Positions 48,690 through 60,637 are shown, counted from the first letter of the stretch. The stretch: DNA of 64,000 bases from Poa pratensis (GCA_947311845.1 CAMZMU010000080.1:14021444-14085443), one strand, 5' to 3'. Notes: a model not told the origin generated them from the sequence alone. Program-made: numbers and translations.

Positions 48690-48890
48690 TCCCCTCAATA
48701 CACTAGCATGGTGTAGACTTTTAATCTAGGCAAAAATAAGGTGGTTGGTGGGGATATCTAGGGATTATCTCTTCCAAAACCGGATTTAGTAAACAGACTA
48801 TTGGGAATTTTCCGGGATCCGGGATAATCCCCTCAAATCACCTAAAATACACTCCAAATACGATAGAAGTAAACAAGGCCTAACCCATGC
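48690..48890. repeat. MITE-like repeat, inverted unit (right of the copia element)
   Basis: Contains GTGGGGATATCTAGGGATTA, TTCCGGGATCCGGGATAATC and ends GAAGTAAACAAGGCCTAA, the complement of the units at 37680-38030. It is the continuation of the repeat cluster into which the copia element inserted. Confidence 0.65.
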
Positions 48891-49480
48891 TAGTGTATCG
48901 CGGGGAAGATTATTTGAGCCTCTCATCCAGTCATCCCCAATCCCCTTCGGATGAAGTACACCCATAGTAAATAAGGCCTAAGCCATGGTAGTGTATTATG
49001 GGAAGAGTATTTGTGGGGATTGGGTAAAAACAACAAATTCACCAAATCCCCTCCCATTTCCAATCCCTTGGGATAAAAATACACCTTTTTTTTGAAAGGC
49101 AGGGATAAAAATACACCCTAGTAAACAAATCCTTACACTTGGTAAACACGACCAACTTTTGGATGCTCTCCTTTAAGTTCTGTGTGGATCAAGGCCTCGT
49201 AAAGGCAACCAAATAACAAAAAACCACATTAGGTGGACCTAGATGGGGTTAATGCAGATTAGGTGGATCGGCCCAACAAGGTTAGCTTTCGTTTTATTTT
49301 CTGCTGTTTTCTTTTTGATTTTCTTTCTAGATTTTGTTTCCATCTACCAAAACTGAAAAATATTGTAAATGTAAATAATAATAATATTTTTCAAAAATAT
49401 GGATAGAAAAATTCACAAAAATACAGCCAAGCGAAAACTTGGCGAAACAGACGATAAATGGACCAAATCATCGCCACTTA
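48891..49480. other. Further MITE-like fragments and AT-rich spacer
   Basis: ATAAGGCCTAAGCC near 48970 and AAAATACACC repeats extend the same family to about 49130. The rest is AT-rich with no gene. Confidence 0.4.
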
Positions 49481-49481
49481 T

Positions 49482-50239
49482 CTTTACTATTAAATGGGAG
49501 TTGGTGATGGTTGGTCACCTCTAAAACACTCAACATACATCATCAGACACATCCTAACCGTTCAATCTTCCGCAGCCAAAAACTACCGTCCGATCCCGTG
49601 ATTCCCCTTGTGGAAACTTTCCTCGCGAGTCAACGATTCCCTTCTCTCCCTCTCGATCTAATCGTGTCACCGCGGCCGCCGCCACACAACTCGCCGGCCA
49701 CCGCTGGCTGTACCTCCAACACTCAAGTTCCCCTACTCCATGCAGGAGCTTACGTCCGTTCCCGTCGGCCGCCATGCTCGCGCTCGCTCCCGTGGCCTGC
49801 CGCGCCACGGTGAGCGAGCCAAGGGATCATGGCTCGTGGTGTGTGCCAAACACGCCGGTGCACATTGTTAACGAGTTGGAGGCGCTGAAGGTGAAGACCG
49901 CTGGCGATGGCTTCCCACGGTCACGGAGGCGATGGCTTACCGACTCGCCATCCTACAGTTGTACTTGTACGCATCTTCATCTAGAAGAATTTTCTACGCA
50001 TTTTGACTCTAGATTCGTAACCCTTTCTCCCACGCAGGAATCCTCCTTGCCGCTTACATGTCCTCTGCTTTCTAGCGCCGCCATCCCCTCAAGCAGGTCC
50101 TCACCGCAGCAAGGATTGACCGGCTGTACTTGCAGCCGATCTGGCCTCTTTTCAGTGAGTACTGATCTTGATGTCTTCGTCTGTAAATATCTAAACTGCA
50201 CCCTGCTCGATGACGATGCTCGAGGTTTTGGCTGGCAGG
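49482..50239. other. H2 interior, possible captured gene fragment
   Basis: GC-rich from 49650. An ATG at 49774 opens MLALAPVACRAT followed by a donor-like GGTGAGC. No family was recognised, so capture of a gene start is only suggested. Confidence 0.25.
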
Positions 50240-52302
50240 CAGTGGCGGAGCCAGGAATTGAGACGAGGGGGGGCGAACAGTAAAAGGTGTGCCACCGGTG
50301 AATTTTTTTTTGACAACACATGTAATCCACAATTGTACGGAAAGAACAATGTAAACAAATACAAACTGACTACAAATAACAAAAAAAACTACATAAAAAA
50401 TAGTGCTACATTTTGATAAGAAGATAGTACCATTAAGTTGAATCCATGTTGGCAAGGCGAAAGTGTCGAGGAAGATGACCTCTACGATCATTGTAGGAAT
50501 GGAAACGCAGCATAATCTTCTTGTCATCAATTTTTGTAAATATCTCTTTCTCAACATAGCAAATCATCAAATTATTGAGCCAATCATCCCCTATCTTGTT
50601 TCGAAGATCTGTCTTTATAATATGCATGGCCGAGAAAACTCTCTCAACTTGTGCTGTTGCCACAGGTAATGTCAACACAAGTGTAATAAGACGATAGACC
50701 AATGGAAATGTCAAATGATGTTTCTTCTGAACCAACTTGAGAGCAAGACCACTCAAACTATCACAAGCTATGAATTCAGGACTTCTCTTCATCAAATCAA
50801 CATATATGTCCAGTTCGTCAACCAAGAGACAACAATCATGTGCAGTGAAATCAGCAGAGTACATAGTTGCAAGCTCAACTAGCATATCATTATCAAAACT
50901 GCTAAATGAGTCTCTAGGATCAAGGCATGCAGTGCACAAACCTACAAACAATAAGACAAGAACATATAAGATTACAACAAGTAAGTAGGGGGAAACTAGG
51001 CAATAACATATAAGATTACAATAAATAAGCAAAAGACTAACCTCAAGATTACAGCCATTTGCTCTTTAACCGATACATCACGAGACTCGTCAACAAGTAG
51101 AGAGAAAGGTGCATTTCCAAGCTCACTCATTATAACTTGTGTAGTCTCTTCTACACATGCTTTTGCTATATCTAGTTGGATTTCACGAGATGTCAATTGA
51201 TAATTGCCAGGAGCATTCTCATTAATCACATTGGCTACCTCCTTGCATCTTGCGCCATACCGATCCAACATCTCACGGAAATTGCCCTTGTTCAAGGAAT
51301 TATTGCTATATCTTGTGAACTATTGCTTGAAGATTTGAAAAGAAAACAATGGAAGCAATATGCAGCATCCTTCTCCACACTATACTCTATCCAATCACAT
51401 TTGGTGTACCATGCATCTAGAAATGACCGAAAACCCAGACCAAATTTTGTTTTGGGAAATTATGACCAATTAAACGATTAAGACCTCTAGACAAATATGC
51501 CCATCTCATTTTATCTCTGATTTCAGGGTACCATATTCATCAATTGGTCTCCGAACTCCAGGATCGGCAACAACATTTGCTATATCAAAAATTTCAGCAG
51601 CATTTGATTGTTGAGTATCCTGCAACAACAGAAATTGAAATCAATCTTTCAGCAACATCTCCTACACACTGCTGGTCACTAGACAATAGACATCATCAAC
51701 AATAGACACAGAAATTGAAATCAATCTTTCACCTAACCTGGCGTAACCTCTTGAGGTTTCTGGAAATCGCTGCAGATTCTTCTTGCCGAGCTAGAGCCAA
51801 GGCTGCTTCAGCTTCGTCCTCCTCGGCCTGCATCTCTACCCACTCCCTTTCTTCGTCGGAATCCATCACAGACATAGAGAGCAAGCAGATGGGGCGGGGC
51901 CCCGGCCGCCGGGAGACTGCCGGGAGATGAGGCGCGGCGCGGGACGTGGAGGTCGCCGTGCGGGCGGGAGGGGCGGTGGCCGGCGGGGGCCGCACCGTGG
52001 GCTGGCCGGGCGGAGCAGGGTGGGGGCGGGCGGATGGTGGCGGCGCGGGGAGAAGAAACGAGGGTTCGAGACAGTACTGGTTCGAGAGGAATACGAGGCA
52101 GGGATGAGGGATCGATGCTCGGGTCGCTCGGGTCGTCGCTCGTCAGTCGGTCGTCGCCAGTCGGTCGATGCTCGGGTCAGTCGGTCGATGCTCGGTCGCT
52201 CGGAGTCTCGGACAGTACTGGTTCCTGGCACCTAATTATTTTTCCACGCGATGCGAGCCGGGTCGACGGACCATCCTCGACCCCCTTGTGGCGCCGCCAC
52301 TG
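50240..52302 (-). mobile_element. hAT element (Tip100-like)
   Basis: Terminal inverted repeats CAGTGGCGGAGCCAGG (left) and CAGTGGCGGCGCCACA (right end in complement). 8-base target duplications CTGGCAGG (50232-50239) and CTGCCAGG (52303-52310), one mismatch. Length 2063 bases. It carries a broken hAT transposase on the minus strand. Confidence 0.85.
50433..51995 (-). pseudogene. hAT transposase remnant (TTF-type zinc finger, DUF4371, hAT C-terminal region)
   Basis: Reading the minus strand from right to left. A possible N-terminal exon at 51995-51732 is acidic and Ala-rich (MQAEEDEAEAALALARQEES). A TTF-type finger piece (DAAYCFHCFLFK) lies near 51335-51375. DUF4371-like sequence (LLVDESRDVSVKEQMAVILR) lies at 51295-51035. 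The hAT dimerisation region (ATAQVERVFSAMHIIKTDLR) lies at about 50700-50570. The parts are in different frames with stops between. Most of the central catalytic region is missing, so it is not functional. Related to plant ZMYM1-like/Tip100 proteins. Confidence 0.8.
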
Positions 52303-52439
52303 CTGCCAGGTATGCAGCCTCCATTCGAGCGTTTGACCAACCCAACTGCAAAATCTATATAGTTCGTGATGCTTAGATGCCAAAAGATTGGAAGTTTTTT
52401 TTTTGTTATAATCTGAACTAGCTGATTGGCCCGCGCATT

Positions 52440-53692
52440 TGCGCGGCTAGATTTCTTGTGAACTTTATCGCCAAAATGTTTTCTCTACCAATTGTATGAT
52501 CTTAGTCAATTATTATTCTATTTTGCATTAACTATACTTCACAGAAAAATAGATTGTAGTCCCCCGCTCAAGGAACCATGATCGGATAATTAAGTGCGTT
52601 AGATTGTTGATATATGAACGTGAAATATGGATGTGAATCAATATATAGACTTTCACGGATATTTCCATGTATTTCATTTTGCCTTATGTCCTTTTCGTCT
52701 CTCTGTGTTTTCTCTGGGTCAATTTTTTTGTTGAGAAATTCTCAGTGAAGAAATAGTGATCGGAACATGCACTTGTATTTACTGAAGTTAATGCAATATA
52801 TTCGGCACGGACGTCCGCATCCATCCACGCTCATCTAAATTACCTTGACTGTTTTTTTCTCAATCTCATTGTGCTCGTTTTGTTTGAATCAACTTGTAAA
52901 TTTTATGCCTTTTTCAGTAAGTGAATCCATTTATACTACACGTACCATGCTGGGTGTGCATTTCATTGATAGGCATCGTCGAAAGTGGTGCCTTATTTTA
53001 ATATTATACACAATTCTATGGTCAGAATCATTTAATCAAGTGCCGTTCTTTATCCTATGGGCTGGTTTGACCTCTTACCTTGGGACTAATTAATATGTCC
53101 TCGAGACATGCATGCATCTACGTACAACGAACTCTTGCGTATGTATGCCTTCAGCCTTCGTAGAATCATCAAAGAATAAGCAAGCCAGCTGATGCAAACT
53201 ACATGCATGCTGGCTGCTGGGTCACCAAGTACTCTACTGCCGTTGGGTATTCGCCGGTGTTTGGTCCTTCCGAGTCGGCAGATCACCATCGATTCAAGCA
53301 TCTATGGTTGCAGACGTCATTGCTTGCCAAATCCATATCGCAAAAGGACTCCTCGGTCACCTTTAGTGTTGTTCATCTTCGTTGGCGCAATATCGCCGTT
53401 GTCGCCGCCCTTAGGTAGCTTCATCATCCTAATATGTGGATCGTTGCTTCAAGCTCATCTAAAGGACTCCTCCCTCATAGACGACTTAGGCTTAGGTCAC
53501 CTTCAGTGTTTCTCGGCTTCATCGGCTGGCCGCCGGGCGTATTGTCGAGTGTGTGTCGGGTGCCGGCGAAGGGCAAATGTCATCCAGGTCCGGGAGAGTT
53601 TGTGGCGTGCGTGCAGGTTCCAACGATCCGCGTGCGATCGAGACCTAGCATCGAGGATTTCGATCAGATAATCGAGCCAAGCAGTTGCGTCA
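52440..53692. other. H1 interior, unique part
   Basis: AT-rich to about 53190, then mixed. Overlapping short ORFs near 53200-53670 have no recognisable family. No gene is supported. Confidence 0.3.
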
Positions 53693-54662
53693 GTCGCGGA
53701 AGCCTTCTTTTCCTATCAATCGCTAGCTCGGTAGCTCCTGTTTAGTTCCTGCTCACGGCTGGCTGACCTTGTCGTAAACTCAGAAGCCTTGTTGTCGTTG
53801 GCGTAAACTCATCGAGGCGTTACATGGGACACTGCCTTTTAAAGATTCACGGGACGACTACTGTGATTCTTGTTGCACATAATATGACGCGTGTTTCTGT
53901 CGGTATGAGAGAAATAGACTGAACAACCATAGAGCTCTTGGATTCCTCCCCGATCTAGGCTAAGCGTGTAGGGCTGACTGGTTCCTGTTGTGGGCGTGCG
54001 AAGCCGTCGGCCGCGCAATCTTGTTTTTTTTTCTAATGCTAGCAAGATTGCCTGGACAAAAATAACACCGGCATCCGGCGTTGCCAAATCATTCTGATGC
54101 GTGGGGAGTTGTGGTGGAGCAAGGCCGCCGGCATCCCGGCCGTGCCGTTCTTGAAGCTAGGTACTCCGTACTTGCCCGGCCTGAGATCAATCGCACCTCC
54201 TTCTCGCCTTATAGGCTTCCATGCAGCGTGGCCATTGACGTGCAAGCTTCACGCTGGGTGGCCAGGTGGGTGTGACCACGTCGATCGGTGACTGCTTTTT
54301 GGTGACCGGCCGCCGGCAGCATCACTTCACCCGCGTGGAGACCTTGGCGTTGCACGGGGGTCGTCGTCCCGCTGCAGATCGGGTTCGATTTCCAAGTAGC
54401 CCTTGATTTGCCGACGGCGTATTTTGTGGTGTCCAGCCGTGCATGCTTCTGGGCCTATGGTCAGCGGTACGTGCTTATATATTAACTGATCGATATTGAG
54501 TCCGTTTGCCTTTCTCTTTCGTGATTCTCTTTCCTAATTCTTGAACGTGTTGAGGCTGGATACCTATCCGCATTTATTATCTTCCATGTGGAATCACGAT
54601 CCGTCTCTTCGTGCGCTGAGAAATCTCCACCGTTTGGTATACGGTGACAAATCTCCACCGTC
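53693..54662. repeat. Tandem copy 1 (970 bases)
   Basis: Starts GTCGCGGAAGCC and ends in AAATCTCCACCG. Near-identical to 54663-55723 and 55724-56692. Short ORFs on both strands (for example PLQIGFDFQVALDLPTAYFV near 54368) were not recognised. Confidence 0.95.
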
Positions 54663-55723
54663 GTCGCGGAAGCCTTCTTTTCCTATCAATCGCTAGCTCG
54701 GTAGCTCCTGTTTAGTTCCTGCTCACGGCTGGCTGACCTTGTCGTAAACTCAGAAGCCTTGTTGTCGTTGGCGTAAACTCATCGAGGCGTTACATGGGAC
54801 ACTGCCTTTTAAAGATTCACGGGACGACTACTGTGATTCTTGTTGCACATAATATGACGCGTGTTTCTGTCGGTATGAGAGAAATAGACTGAACAACCAT
54901 AGAGCTCTTGGATTCCTCCCCGATCTAGGCTAAGCGTGTAGGGCTGACTGGTTCCTGTTGTGGGCGTGCGAAGCCGTCGGCCGCGCAATCTTGTTTTTTT
55001 TTCTAATGCTAGCAAGATTGCCTGGACAAAAATAACACCGGCATCCGGCGTTGCCAAATCATTCTGATGCGTGGGAGTTGTGGTGGAGCAAGGCCGCCGG
55101 CATCCCGGCCGTGCCGTTCTTGAAGCTAGGTACTCCGTACTTGCCCGGCCTGAGATCAATCGCACCTCCTTCTCGCCTTATAGGCTTCCATGCAGCGTGG
55201 CCATTGACGTGCAAGCTTCACGCTGGGTGGCCAGGTGGGTGTGACCACGTCGATCGGTGACTGCTTTTTGGTGACCGGCCGCCGGCAGCATCACTTCACC
55301 CGCGTGGAGACCTTGGCGTTGCACGGGGGTCGTCGTCCCGCTGCAGATCGGGTTCGATTTCCAAGTAGCCCTTGATTTGCCGACGGCGTATTTTGTGGTG
55401 TCCAGCCGTGCATGCTTCTGGGCCTATGGTCAGCGGTACGTGCTTATATATTAACTGATCGATATTGAGTCCGTTTGCCTTTCTCTTTCGTGATTCTCTT
55501 TCCTAATTCTTGAACGTGTTGAGGCTGGATACCTATCCGCATTTATTATCTTCCATGTGGAATCACGATCCGTCTCTTCGTGCGCTGAGAAATCTCCACC
55601 GTTTGGTATACGGTGACAAATCTCCACCGTCAATTGTCTTGTGTTTTAATTATATAATAGACCGTCTCTTCGTGCGCTGAGAAATCTCCACCGTTTGGTA
55701 TACGGTGACAAATCTCCACCGTC
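54663..55723. repeat. Tandem copy 2 (1061 bases, carries an internal Helitron 5' end)
   Basis: Matches copy 1 except for one G fewer at 55073-55075. At 55631-55722 it has 92 extra bases: the 31-base H1 5' terminus (CAATTGTCTTGTG...AATAGA) followed by a second CCGTCTCTTCG...CTCCACCGT segment. Confidence 0.95.
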
Positions 55724-56692
55724 GTCGCGGAAGCCTTCTTTTCCTATCAATCGCTAGCTCGGTAGCTCCTGTTTAGTTCCTGCTCACGGCTGGCTGACCT
55801 TGTCGTAAACTCAGAAGCCTTGTTGTCGTTGGCGTAAACTCATCGAGGCGTTACATGGGACACTGCCTTTTAAAGATTCACGGACGACTACTGTGATTCT
55901 TGTTGCACATAATATGACGCGTGTTTCTGTCGGTATGAGAGAAATAGACTGAACAACCATAGAGCTCTTGGATTCCTCCCCGATCTAGGCTAAGCGTGTA
56001 GGGCTGACTGGTTCCTGTTGTGGGCGTGCGAAGCCGTCGGCCGCGCAATCTTGTTTTTTTTTCTAATGCTAGCAAGATTGCCTGGACAAAAATAACACCG
56101 GCATCCGGCGTTGCCAAATCATTCTGATGCGTGGGGAGTTGTGGTGGAGCAAGGCCGCCGGCATCCCGGCCGTGCCGTTCTTGAAGCTAGGTACTCCGTA
56201 CTTGCCCGGCCTGAGATCAATCGCACCTCCTTCTCGCCTTATAGGCTTCCATGCAGCGTGGCCATTGACGTGCAAGCTTCACGCTGGGTGGCCAGGTGGG
56301 TGTGACCACGTCGATCGGTGACTGCTTTTTGGTGACCGGCCGCCGGCAGCATCACTTCACCCGCGTGGAGACCTTGGCGTTGCACGGGGGTCGTCGTCCC
56401 GCTGCAGATCGGGTTCGATTTCCAAGTAGCCCTTGATTTGCCGACGGCGTATTTTGTGGTGTCCAGCCGTGCATGCTTCTGGGCCTATGGTCAGCGGTAC
56501 GTGCTTATATATTAACTGATCGATATTGAGTCCGTTTGCCTTTCTCTTTCGTGATTCTCTTTCCTAATTCTTGAACGTGTTGAGGCTGGATACCTATCCG
56601 CATTTATTATCTTCCATGTGGAATCACGATCCGTCTCTTCGTGCGCTGAGAAATCTCCACCGTTTGGTATACGGTGACAAATCTCCACCGTC
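55724..56692. repeat. Tandem copy 3 (969 bases)
   Basis: Matches copy 1 except for one G fewer at 55882-55883. Runs directly into the H1 5' terminus (56693-56722). Confidence 0.95.
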
Positions 56693-56722
56693 AATTGTCT
56701 TGTGTTTTAATTATATAATAGA

Positions 56723-58100
56723 TGCTAATATATAGGGATAATGGTGTTGAAAATCTGGGAATGATATGCCAAGAATACTGTAAAAAAAACTAAAGTAATG
56801 AATGATACATATGGCACATTCCATTTGTTAAGACAACAGCTAACTATATATATCGGAATTAGCTCATGTTGATCGTTACACGTAGGGAATTTTGGAGCAG
56901 TATAGTCCTGACTTCCGTGGTGCAGATTTAATATATCTGATGCTGCATCACATGTTTGAACCGTGCTTCATGGATATGCTTTTTGATATATGAGACCGAA
57001 CTAGCAAACAATCAGAGTGCTTTGAACTTCAGTATTAGGTACTTTCATTTAATTTTTTGTGCTTGATTCCAGAGCCTACCTTGCTTCTTTTGTTTTTTAT
57101 TTAGAGGTTTGCCCTTCAGATGTACGTGGAAGGTTCTGCTTCCCATTGCAGTTTTCATCTCTGAACTGACACATCAAAGAGATAATTGGACATATTTGAG
57201 TGAGGATGTTTATTTTGTTCATCTATAGCAAAGTTCTATTTGGATGGGTGTAGTTGATATACGAGATGCCATCACGCGTAAGTGAGAAACCGTTGTCGAC
57301 AATGGGATGCCTGTAAATTCTGCTTGCAAAGCTGTTGTTAGCGACAGTGTGTGGTCGCTTCCTGCCGACCATAGGATGCTGCAAAACATGTTCCAGAAGA
57401 ACAATGAAGGATACCGGCACGTCCATGCAGAAGCTGCAGTCAAAACTCATGTGGGAAAAATGTTTTAGAAGTTCTCCACAAAATAGCCTTGACAAAGACA
57501 GGCTTTAGGAGGACCATAGAAGCTTGCCACGCCCTTGCGGAGGATGGTGGTGGGACGACTAACACGAGCGCCCGATGGGAAGACGGTGTGATGGCCGCCG
57601 GAGTGCCTGGGAGGGCAGGCATCAAGCCTTGCACCTGTTCGATTGAATGCTTCTATGGTTTAAGACATGCTCATGACCACTGAATAAAAACATACTGCTC
57701 ATTATATCATTTTCTGATGTTGATGCAAGGAAAATTATAAATGAAAAATACAAAAAAATCTAGATAATTCGTGTGATCGGGGTGTCACTTCGTATCCTGC
57801 CACCTGTACATTTGTTTTCTTTTATGAAATCACCATGTACAGATTTACTAGCACCTTTTGCTTTAATTGAACCAAACCTTATTTGAAGAATTTATTGTAT
57901 GTACACAAAGATTGTTTTGTTCAACTTCGAGGTAGGATTTCCTTCTAATAGTAGACTCCTGTGTTGCGGTTTAGTTATAAATGATGTCCTTTTTACTCTT
58001 TTGCTTATAATATGAATTTCGTACAATAAACCTCCATGTGACGCATCTATCCCATGTGACGCATCTATGTTTTGTATTCTACTTTTCGGTCGAATAGTTC
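56723..58100. other. H2 interior, right part
   Basis: AT-rich sequence with short ORFs near 57220-57680 lacking recognisable domains. ATGTGACGCATCTAT is repeated in tandem at about 58035-58068. Confidence 0.3.
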
Positions 58101-58452
58101 CGTAGCAACGCACGGTCATTTAGCTAGTAATCTCCACTAATATAAAAAGACCCAGAGTGGCTGATCCAAATAACATCAGCCGTACGATTGACATTATCCA
58201 ATGCTGTAGATTTCACTAATGATGTAGTCGTACCCCCGTGCTTAGAACCGTCGATCTCCACTAATCTACAGCCACGATTCGCTCAATGTTGAGCATCCTC
58301 CCCCACGACCCACGCACCCTCATCATCAATCACCCCAAGAAACCGCGCCGCAACAAATCACGCAAAAACAAACCCCGCATCTCGCCTCTCCGCTTCGTCT
58401 CGACTTCGGCAGTTCAGCGGCCTTGACCTAGCCGCCGCCGCCGCCACCGGCT

Positions 58453-59442
58453 ATGGAGTTCATCCACCACGACTGGTCTCCCAGCCGCGCGCGCGTCGTC
58501 CATTCCCGCGCCAACTCCTCTTCCAGCACGGCCGCGTCCCGCTTCCTCCCCCACGCCGCCGCTTGTGTAGCATCGGCTGTGCTCCTCCTCGCCGCCGCCT
58601 ACTACCTCTACACCTACCAGGTATTCTCCTCCGTCCTCATCTGGATCGCGTTGTCCCTGCTCCTCGCTCCCTTCGCACCCTCCTCCACCACCGGCGGCGA
58701 CATCTCCGTCGGCCGTGGCAGCCTCCTACCCGACCAGGAACCGTCCCAGGAGCCCACCCCGGATCCCGTCCCCACCTCCCGCCGGGGTCGCCGCCAGAAC
58801 GCGGCCCCGCCGCCCCCAAAGTCGTCAAATCCGATCGCTCTTCCCTCCCAGACGCGTGCGCTGAGGCACGAGGCGACGGATGCGGGGACTGCTGTCCTGG
58901 ACGCTAGGGAGAGGGAGGAGGATGTCGGCGGGTGGAACGACCAAGAAATGGAGCTTCTCCGGCGGCAGATGTTGAAGCACCCGGCTGGGGAGCCCCAGCG
59001 CTCGGAGAAGATCGCCTCTGTCCTCGGCGGCCGCCGCACGCCGGAGAGCTTCATCCGTGCGGCCAAGTCAGGCGGCACTGCAACAGCCGGGGGCTCATTC
59101 GAGCAGTTCCTGCGCAAGCGCAGGCCTCTCGATCCAAGGGCTGAGGCGGCCGATACCGACGCATGTGGTAATTCCGGAGGAGGGGATGGTGGCGATGGTG
59201 GTTGGACTGCCAGTGATGACCGTGCTCCGCTTAACGCACTCAAGGAGTTCCCCAAGGACACAGCAATGAGGTGGGAGAAGGTGACTGTGGCAGTGCCTGG
59301 AAAGACGAAGGCCGGGTGCATGAAGAGGGTCACTGAGCTCAAGCGTGACTTCCGGAGCAGCAAGGCGCCGTCAGAATCCTACAATTTGGTTAGATTTTAT
59401 ATATTCAGCTCTTTGATTTTGCAACACGTAATATTCTGAGTT
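58453..59442 (+). CDS. Membrane-anchored protein with two SANT/Myb-like domains (possibly a captured copy)
   Basis: 328-codon ORF starting MEFIHHDWSPSRARVVHSRA. Two hydrophobic segments at about residues 33-54 and 56-76, a Pro/Ser-rich linker, SANT domain 1 at 161-205 (WNDQEMELLRRQMLKHP..RWT-type spacing) and SANT domain 2 at 251-304 (GWTASDDRAPLNALKEFPKD). Similar plant proteins with N-terminal membrane segments and two SANT repeats exist, related to the DNAJC1/ZRF group without the J domain. The last about 17 residues (NLVRFYIFSS...) look like intron read-through or a foreign end, since the conserved part stops at SSKAPSES. ATG context GGCTATGG. The upstream GC-rich leader and conserved codons suggest an expressed source gene. 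Its position between Helitron termini suggests transposon capture. Confidence 0.7.
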
Positions 59443-60637
59443 GATGTTCTAGATTCTCACTCAGCGGGTTAGGTTGTTCATGGCTCAAATTTACCATGTT
59501 TAGACTTGGTTTCATTTTACAAAGTTCTTATATCTCAATTATGCAATGTGTAATTCATTCATGCTGCCATCTTCCAGGACAGCAGCCAGATCTTTAATTC
59601 ATTCATGTGAAGTACGGTAGTCCTTGCTTAATTGCTTGCTTAGTCGTCTTGCAACACGATTTAAGATCATACAAAACTACATTAATCCTCTTTATTTAAA
59701 TTAACATGCTCCTGGAACCTCCTATCCAGCTATTTGGTCCCATTTTTACATATTACCACATGTGCAAATATTCAGATGTATTTATTGAACTGAGAGTAAG
59801 CTCATGAATGAACTTGGTTACAGTCTCTTCTTTAGCTGTAGTCGAAATTCGAGAATTTAAGACAATTGCAATTGTAGTCTGTGGTGCAATCATTGCATGC
59901 CTGACAAGCAATTTGTTATATGAATATATCCCTTCATCCCCCCCCCCCCCCCCCCCCCCCAAATGTTGTATGGTCTTCTTCTCACTGCTATCTCTGACCG
60001 AGATTTTCAGATATGATAGTGTGTCAAGCAGAAATATACATGAACTGAAAATATTTGTGTTATAGATTAGTTTCACACGGTAAAACACTTTTGTGGTGAA
60101 TAAACTAGAGAATATGCCAAGCAATCATTGGTGGCCGAACATGCATACCTCCACGGGAGGACTGCACTGCCCTGGCCGTCGCCGCACTGCACGACGGCAT
60201 CGCAACACTACCACGGGAGGACGCCGCCGTGGCCGCACTAAACGCCCTTTTCCAAGTTATCTAAATGTCTCATAATGGGTAATTGCACATGAATTGCTTT
60301 CATATAAATAGTGTGGACTAAACATGCTTTTTGATAGCCTAACATTACAGGCTGCTATATCAGGATACACTCTGAAACATCATCTGGAATGGTAAGCAAA
60401 ATACAATTGTTCATGTACTGGCCCAACTCCAGATCTTCACTTTTCGTCAGGACCATCGTGCCAATATGTATTGTACATTGAACTTCATAGCAGATTGTTT
60501 CTCCTTTAGTCATGTAACTAATTTCCACAGTGAGAATCAATTTAGGTTATATATGTGTGTATGGTGGTAGATTCAGATACAAACATATTTTGATATCGAT
60601 GGCGTAAGACTTACCTGCATGTGCACGTGCTCAATTA
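59443..60637. other. H3 interior after the SANT gene
   Basis: AT-rich, possibly intron and 3' sequence of the captured gene. A C22 run lies at 59939-59960. No further exon was recognised. Confidence 0.35.

Larger units (their letters stand above)
52417..56722 (-). mobile_element. Helitron H1 (minus strand) with a triplicated segment at its 5' end
   Basis: On the minus strand the element begins TCTATTATATAATTAAAA (complement of 56722 leftwards), preceded by A. It ends with hairpin CCGCGCAAATGCGCGG, then GCCAATCAGCTAGT, followed by T. This is the full Helitron signature: TC start, hairpin, CTRRT end, A/T insertion site, no target duplication. It is 4306 bases with no Rep/helicase motif, so non-autonomous. 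About 3 kb is occupied by three tandem copies. Confidence 0.8.
49481..58128 (+). mobile_element. Outer Helitron-like element H2 (interrupted by nested elements)
   Basis: 5' end TCTTTACTATTAAATGGG preceded by A. 3' end with hairpin CCGTAGCAACGCACGG (stem CCGT/ACGG) then TCATTTAGCTAGT, the CTRRT terminus of Helitrons. The hAT element (50240-52302) and Helitron H1 (52417-56722) lie inside. Without them H2 is about 2.3 kb and has no Rep/helicase, so it is non-autonomous. CTAGT is followed by A rather than the usual T. Pairing of these two ends is inferred. Confidence 0.5.

Noticed and set aside
54620..54662. ACCGTTTGGTATACGGTG as a terminator-like hairpin
   Set aside because: It is a short inverted repeat shared by all three tandem copies next to the Helitron 5' end. 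Bacterial-type terminators are not relevant here.
53839..56275. Repeated 60-118 codon ORFs in the triplicated segment
   Set aside because: They recur only because the DNA is repeated. Both strands are open in several frames and one-base differences break them, so no protein is supported.
58614..59363. 249-codon minus-strand ORF
   Set aside because: Antisense of the SANT-domain gene; Ser/Pro-rich without a domain.
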